DNA of 64,000 nt from Cycas panzhihuaensis (taxonomy: Eukaryota; Cycadophyta). The notes under the pieces were generated by a model. It did no database searches. It worked only from the letters and a program-made list of their open reading frames with translations, and had not been told where the DNA came from. The first letter of the stretch is position 1; each line of letters starts with the position of its first letter. Positions 60,863-64,000 of the stretch are shown here, in pieces. The DNA is taken from the NCBI GenBank assembly GCA_023213395.1, contig CM041465.1, positions 116,505,741-116,569,740 of the forward strand, given 5' to 3'. A program made the translations under genes and the position numbers.

Positions 60863-61128
60863 TATTATATGACTAATCCTGTAACCAAATCAAGATAGAG
60901 AAATATAGAGAGAAATGAGAGAATTAGATAAAAAATAATGAAGGGTTCCAAAGAACATTCATTAACATATCATTATATCATATTATACCTCTCTTTACAA
61001 TAGAGTGGTGTATATATAATACTAACCCCCATATTATTAAATTCTTGCCTTTATGTCAACCAATCCCATTAATCCTCATATGATGGAGGGTCATAGCCTC
61101 CTCTAACATATGGTGTAGGGTCACCACA
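60863..61128 (-). repeat. Element K, 5' LTR
   Basis: Direct copy of 59048-59313, next to the primer-binding site. Confidence 0.88.
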
Positions 61129-63240
61129 GAATTTAAATAAGTTAATTTTGACATGATAAAAGTTACAAATTCTTGAGTAATTTGAGATATTATTTGGCAT
61201 TTTTTAAAGATTTTGAAGGCTTGTGAGTTTATATTGATGTAAACAGATGATCAACGATTAAAGAGAATTTAAATTTATTTTAAAAATAATATATTTAAGG
61301 ATTATTTATGATATTCTAAGGTTTAAATTAAACTTGTGGGAACCTAATTCATATTAAATATGAAATATACATGCTAGACAAAATAATATTAAACCCCCTC
61401 AAGCATTTACACATTTGATATAGGGACTATAGTATTAATCAAATAAAATTTAACATAGAATGGTCACCTAATTTATTAAATAATTGATAAGGAAACATCA
61501 CATATTTTATATTTATTTTAGAGAAGGGTCTAATTATTGTTATTGTCATTGTTTAATAAAAGATTAGTTGAGTTATTTCCATGTATTATGAGATATGAAG
61601 AAGTCTCATATGTTGATTATTTTAGCATACCAAATTTATCCATTAAGGAGTTCAACCAATATATGTTTATCAATGGGAAATTTAACATTCTATGTATGAT
61701 AAGAGATATGGAAATATATTTTCTTTATGTTACCTTATTACAATTAACTCGACTTGGCTAGGTGGTAAACCCTATTCTTAAAACTAGTTAGTTGGTTTAA
61801 TTTATTAATAAATTTAATTTATTACCAAATAAAAGTTGTAAAAGATACATGCAAAAGTAGTTAGAGATAGCACATAAATTTTCTCATATATAAGAGGTGA
61901 GATAGAATAATACTACTCTTGTATAATATATTAGGCTAACAACTAGTGTTATTTTATTACTTTACTTTATATATCGATGAACCATGTACAAGAAACACTT
62001 CTTATAGAATTAGCAATTATAAAGGCTAGTTACAATGAATTTTAATAGATGGTTATTGTTTTATATAAACATTAGTAATCATTTTTATTAATGATATTTT
62101 TAAATGATAGAGTTAAAAGTATTGATTGTGTAAAATTATACACATACTCAATACACAAAATTCAAGATGAACAATGATATTAATTTCTCATTAATCTCAT
62201 AATGCATTGAGTGTGTAATTATAGTAACTCAATAGTTCATTACATTCATTATAAAGATAGGAAGATCATGCAAGATAATACATGGATCTTTGCATGATGA
62301 CCTCACAAAGTATGTTATAAAATATGTACATAAATGACCCCACACATATAGAAGTCACAACATTAAGTTGTAACTAAACCCAAACAATGATTATAAGACC
62401 CTTAACTTAAAAAATATTAAACATATAACCTAGGAATTAAACATTATATTCTTACACCCCCTATAGTATTTAATTTTTATAATAAAAAACCATATCAATA
62501 ATTCTTGTTGATCATTAATCTACTTCATTAAAAATAGTCATTAATATCTATATAAAGAAATCACCATCTACCAAATCACATGGGTGATCGGCCAATGTGT
62601 TTGTTAGTTACTTAGGTAATGTCTTTACATATATGGTTTATTAGCATGATGTAGATCTCAATTTAATACATATCCCAAGAGAAGGCCAAACTACCTAACT
62701 AGTCAAATACCATAGAACTAGATATTCTGTCAAATATAAGTAATCTATACTACTACATGTTAGGAAAAAAGTAAGCATTGATGTACTCATTGGGTAGGAC
62801 ACTAGTTATAAATAAAAAAAGGGAAGTGTAATTCATGCCATCTTCTATAAGAACTAAAAAAATACCATTAATGGTGATATGGAGGAAAAATTAATTATAT
62901 CTCCAAAGTCAATAAACATCACTAATGAGGATAAAATTGTTGTGTCTCTAAACTATTACATTATGAAAAAATGGCAATAAGGAGGGCAACTTTGTTTATG
63001 CCTCCAAGCCCATATCATTTACATCTGGCATATGTTAAGATAAAAAGTAGTACAAGAAATACATTTGTAATTCTATCAAATATGGTTGTTGTAATAGCAG
63101 CGACAACTATAATTTGTTACATAAATAATAGAGGGAAATATAGGGTCCTAATGTAAATACTATAAATTTAAAATATTACCATAAAAATTACTCTATAATA
63201 GATATCCATCGAAGTTGTCAAAGTGATGTAAATGGTGATA
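61129..63240. other. AT-rich stretch, nothing recognised
   Basis: No coding similarity in either strand. The open frames at 61537-61761 and 62971-63156 are short, AT-driven and unlike known families. May include an intron or flank of the fragment at 63298-63563. Confidence 0.5.
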
Positions 63241-63297
63241 GTTGTATTCTCCAAAGAACGTACAAGTTCCTTTACAAATATTTACCAAAGTGATAGT

Positions 63298-63563
63298 TGT
63301 TGTAATATAGACCTAACATCTGTAACACAATCATGGTTAATTTGGCTCACATGCAAGAGGTCATTGATGCCTCCAAGATCAACAAGAGCATCATAAGGCT
63401 TTATCCTTTATATTGTTCCAAGAATAATAGACCCAATTCTTAATTGGGCCTAATTATCTGCCATAGATTTTCTATTATTCAATACTAGACAAATTTGTTC
63501 CTCATTTGCTTTCCTAAATTTGAGAGGAATTTCCTTATCTATTAGTTAAACTAGTTGAGACTT
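63298..63563 (-). pseudogene. Fragment resembling nuclear-encoded plastid ribosomal protein S1
   Basis: One minus-strand frame reads DKEIPLKF, EEQICLVLNNRKSMAD, then AQLRIGSIILGTI, then [14 protein letters not shown] and [15 protein letters not shown]. This is the junction between two S1 (OB-fold) repeats as remembered from bacterial-type S1 proteins, and closest to the plastid 30S protein of plants. In-frame TAG replaces the expected Gln before AQL, and TAA is found before R-I-K-P-Y. Similarity ends abruptly after S-I-L-Q at the left and near 63563 at the right, as for an isolated exon or a piece of retrocopy. The functional gene would be elsewhere. It is the only host-gene trace in the window. 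Confidence 0.75.
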
Positions 63564-64000
63564 ATAAAAATGAAAGGTTTGTATTTTTTCTACCTGCCCC
63601 ACCCCCTAATCTAAGTAGCTAATAACAATAACACCTTCTAAGCACCATATCCCATAGCTAGCATTATACAATATCCTCTCAATCTTCATATGGTATGTTA
63701 GCATACATCATGTTCTATCCACTTTAATAAGTAAAGACTTTTAAAGAAGAAATTATAATGTAATCAAATATCTATAGAGTATGTCATAACTTGCATATCT
63801 CACCCATAAACTTCTATGATCTTATCAACACTTACAAATCTTAACCAAGTTTTTCATCTTTTCTATCTCTTGAATTAGTGATGTCCATGCATTGAAATTT
63901 GTCAGAATTTTTATCACTATACTTCATAATCTATCCTCCTCTATATGGGGCATTAAGGGCTCCTCTAGTTGTGATTATTGATTAATCATATTCTCTTCCA
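63564..64000. other. Right edge, nothing recognised
   Basis: AT-rich with a short C-rich patch near 63594-63606. No coding similarity seen. Confidence 0.5.

Larger units (their letters stand above)
59048..61128 (-). mobile_element. Element K: compact 2.1-kb LTR element with only a gag-like segment
   Basis: Two 266-bp direct repeats (59048-59313, 60863-61128) bound 1549 bp. The flanks are GAAGT (59043-59047) and GAATT (61129-61133), a one-mismatch target duplication. On the minus strand a primer-binding site follows the right LTR and a polypurine tract (GAGGGAAGAGGGAA, about 59314-59329) precedes the left one. The interior holds one gag-like segment and no protease, integrase or polymerase motif. 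This matches the published class of terminal-repeat, gag-only elements (TR-GAG) better than gagless TRIMs. Confidence 0.8.

Noticed and set aside
62971-63156. 61-codon open frame near the S1-like fragment.
   Set aside because: Opposite strand to the S1-like frame, no recognisable motif, and the length is expected by chance in AT-rich DNA.

Overview
This window is plant nuclear DNA made almost entirely of retrotransposons in various states of decay. Evidence for a plant: Ty1/copia elements primed by the plant initiator-methionine tRNA (binding sites close to TGGTATCAGAGC), two L1-type LINEs with the plant ORF1 layout (DUF4283-like domain plus CX2CX4HX4C knuckle) and a C-terminal RNase H, and a broken fragment resembling the nuclear gene for plastid ribosomal protein S1. 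Very old, AT-rich, CpG-poor element corpses that stay collinear over tens of kilobases, and runs of G and C inside LTRs, suggest a large slow-turnover genome, perhaps a gymnosperm; that is an inference. I see no intact host gene, no RNA gene and no CRISPR array.

Layout. 1-3.1 kb: 3' part of a decayed plus-strand copia element (A). 3.1-34.8 kb: a nested stack. The outermost element (O, plus) has its gag cut by element B (minus, 3368-8740) and then by element F (plus, 9289-31302). Inside F's leader sits element D (plus, 10342-14854, perfect 5-bp target duplication). Inside F's RNase H sits a minus-strand composite (20923-30480, target duplication CTTAC) made of the 3' part of element H and an almost complete younger element G. 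Removing B restores O's gag reading frame, and removing the composite restores F's RNase H frame, which is strong internal support for this order.

34.8-37.5 kb: AT-rich DNA with nothing recognised. 37540-43837: LINE-1 (minus) with a 15-bp target duplication. 43.9-48.3 kb: mostly featureless, with a probable old LTR and primer-binding site near 47.9 kb. 48362-54679: LINE-2 (plus), same family, head-to-head with LINE-1, with poly(A) tail and 11-bp target duplication. 54731-55166: partial third copy of B's LTR. 56948-57410: LTR plus primer-binding site of another copia-like element (J). 59048-61128: a compact 2.1-kb LTR element (K, minus) carrying only a gag-like segment. 63.3-63.6 kb: the ribosomal protein S1-like fragment.

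How the parts relate. Every element has lost function. Autonomous coding (gag, protease, integrase, reverse transcriptase, RNase H) is recognisable in A, B, F, G and O but always broken; D, H and K are internally reduced and would have depended on proteins in trans. By-eye LTR divergence (about 4-5% for G, about 12% for D, more for B and F) agrees with the nesting order. Coordinates of LTRs with target duplications should be good to a few bases; domain boundaries inside decayed coding are approximate.
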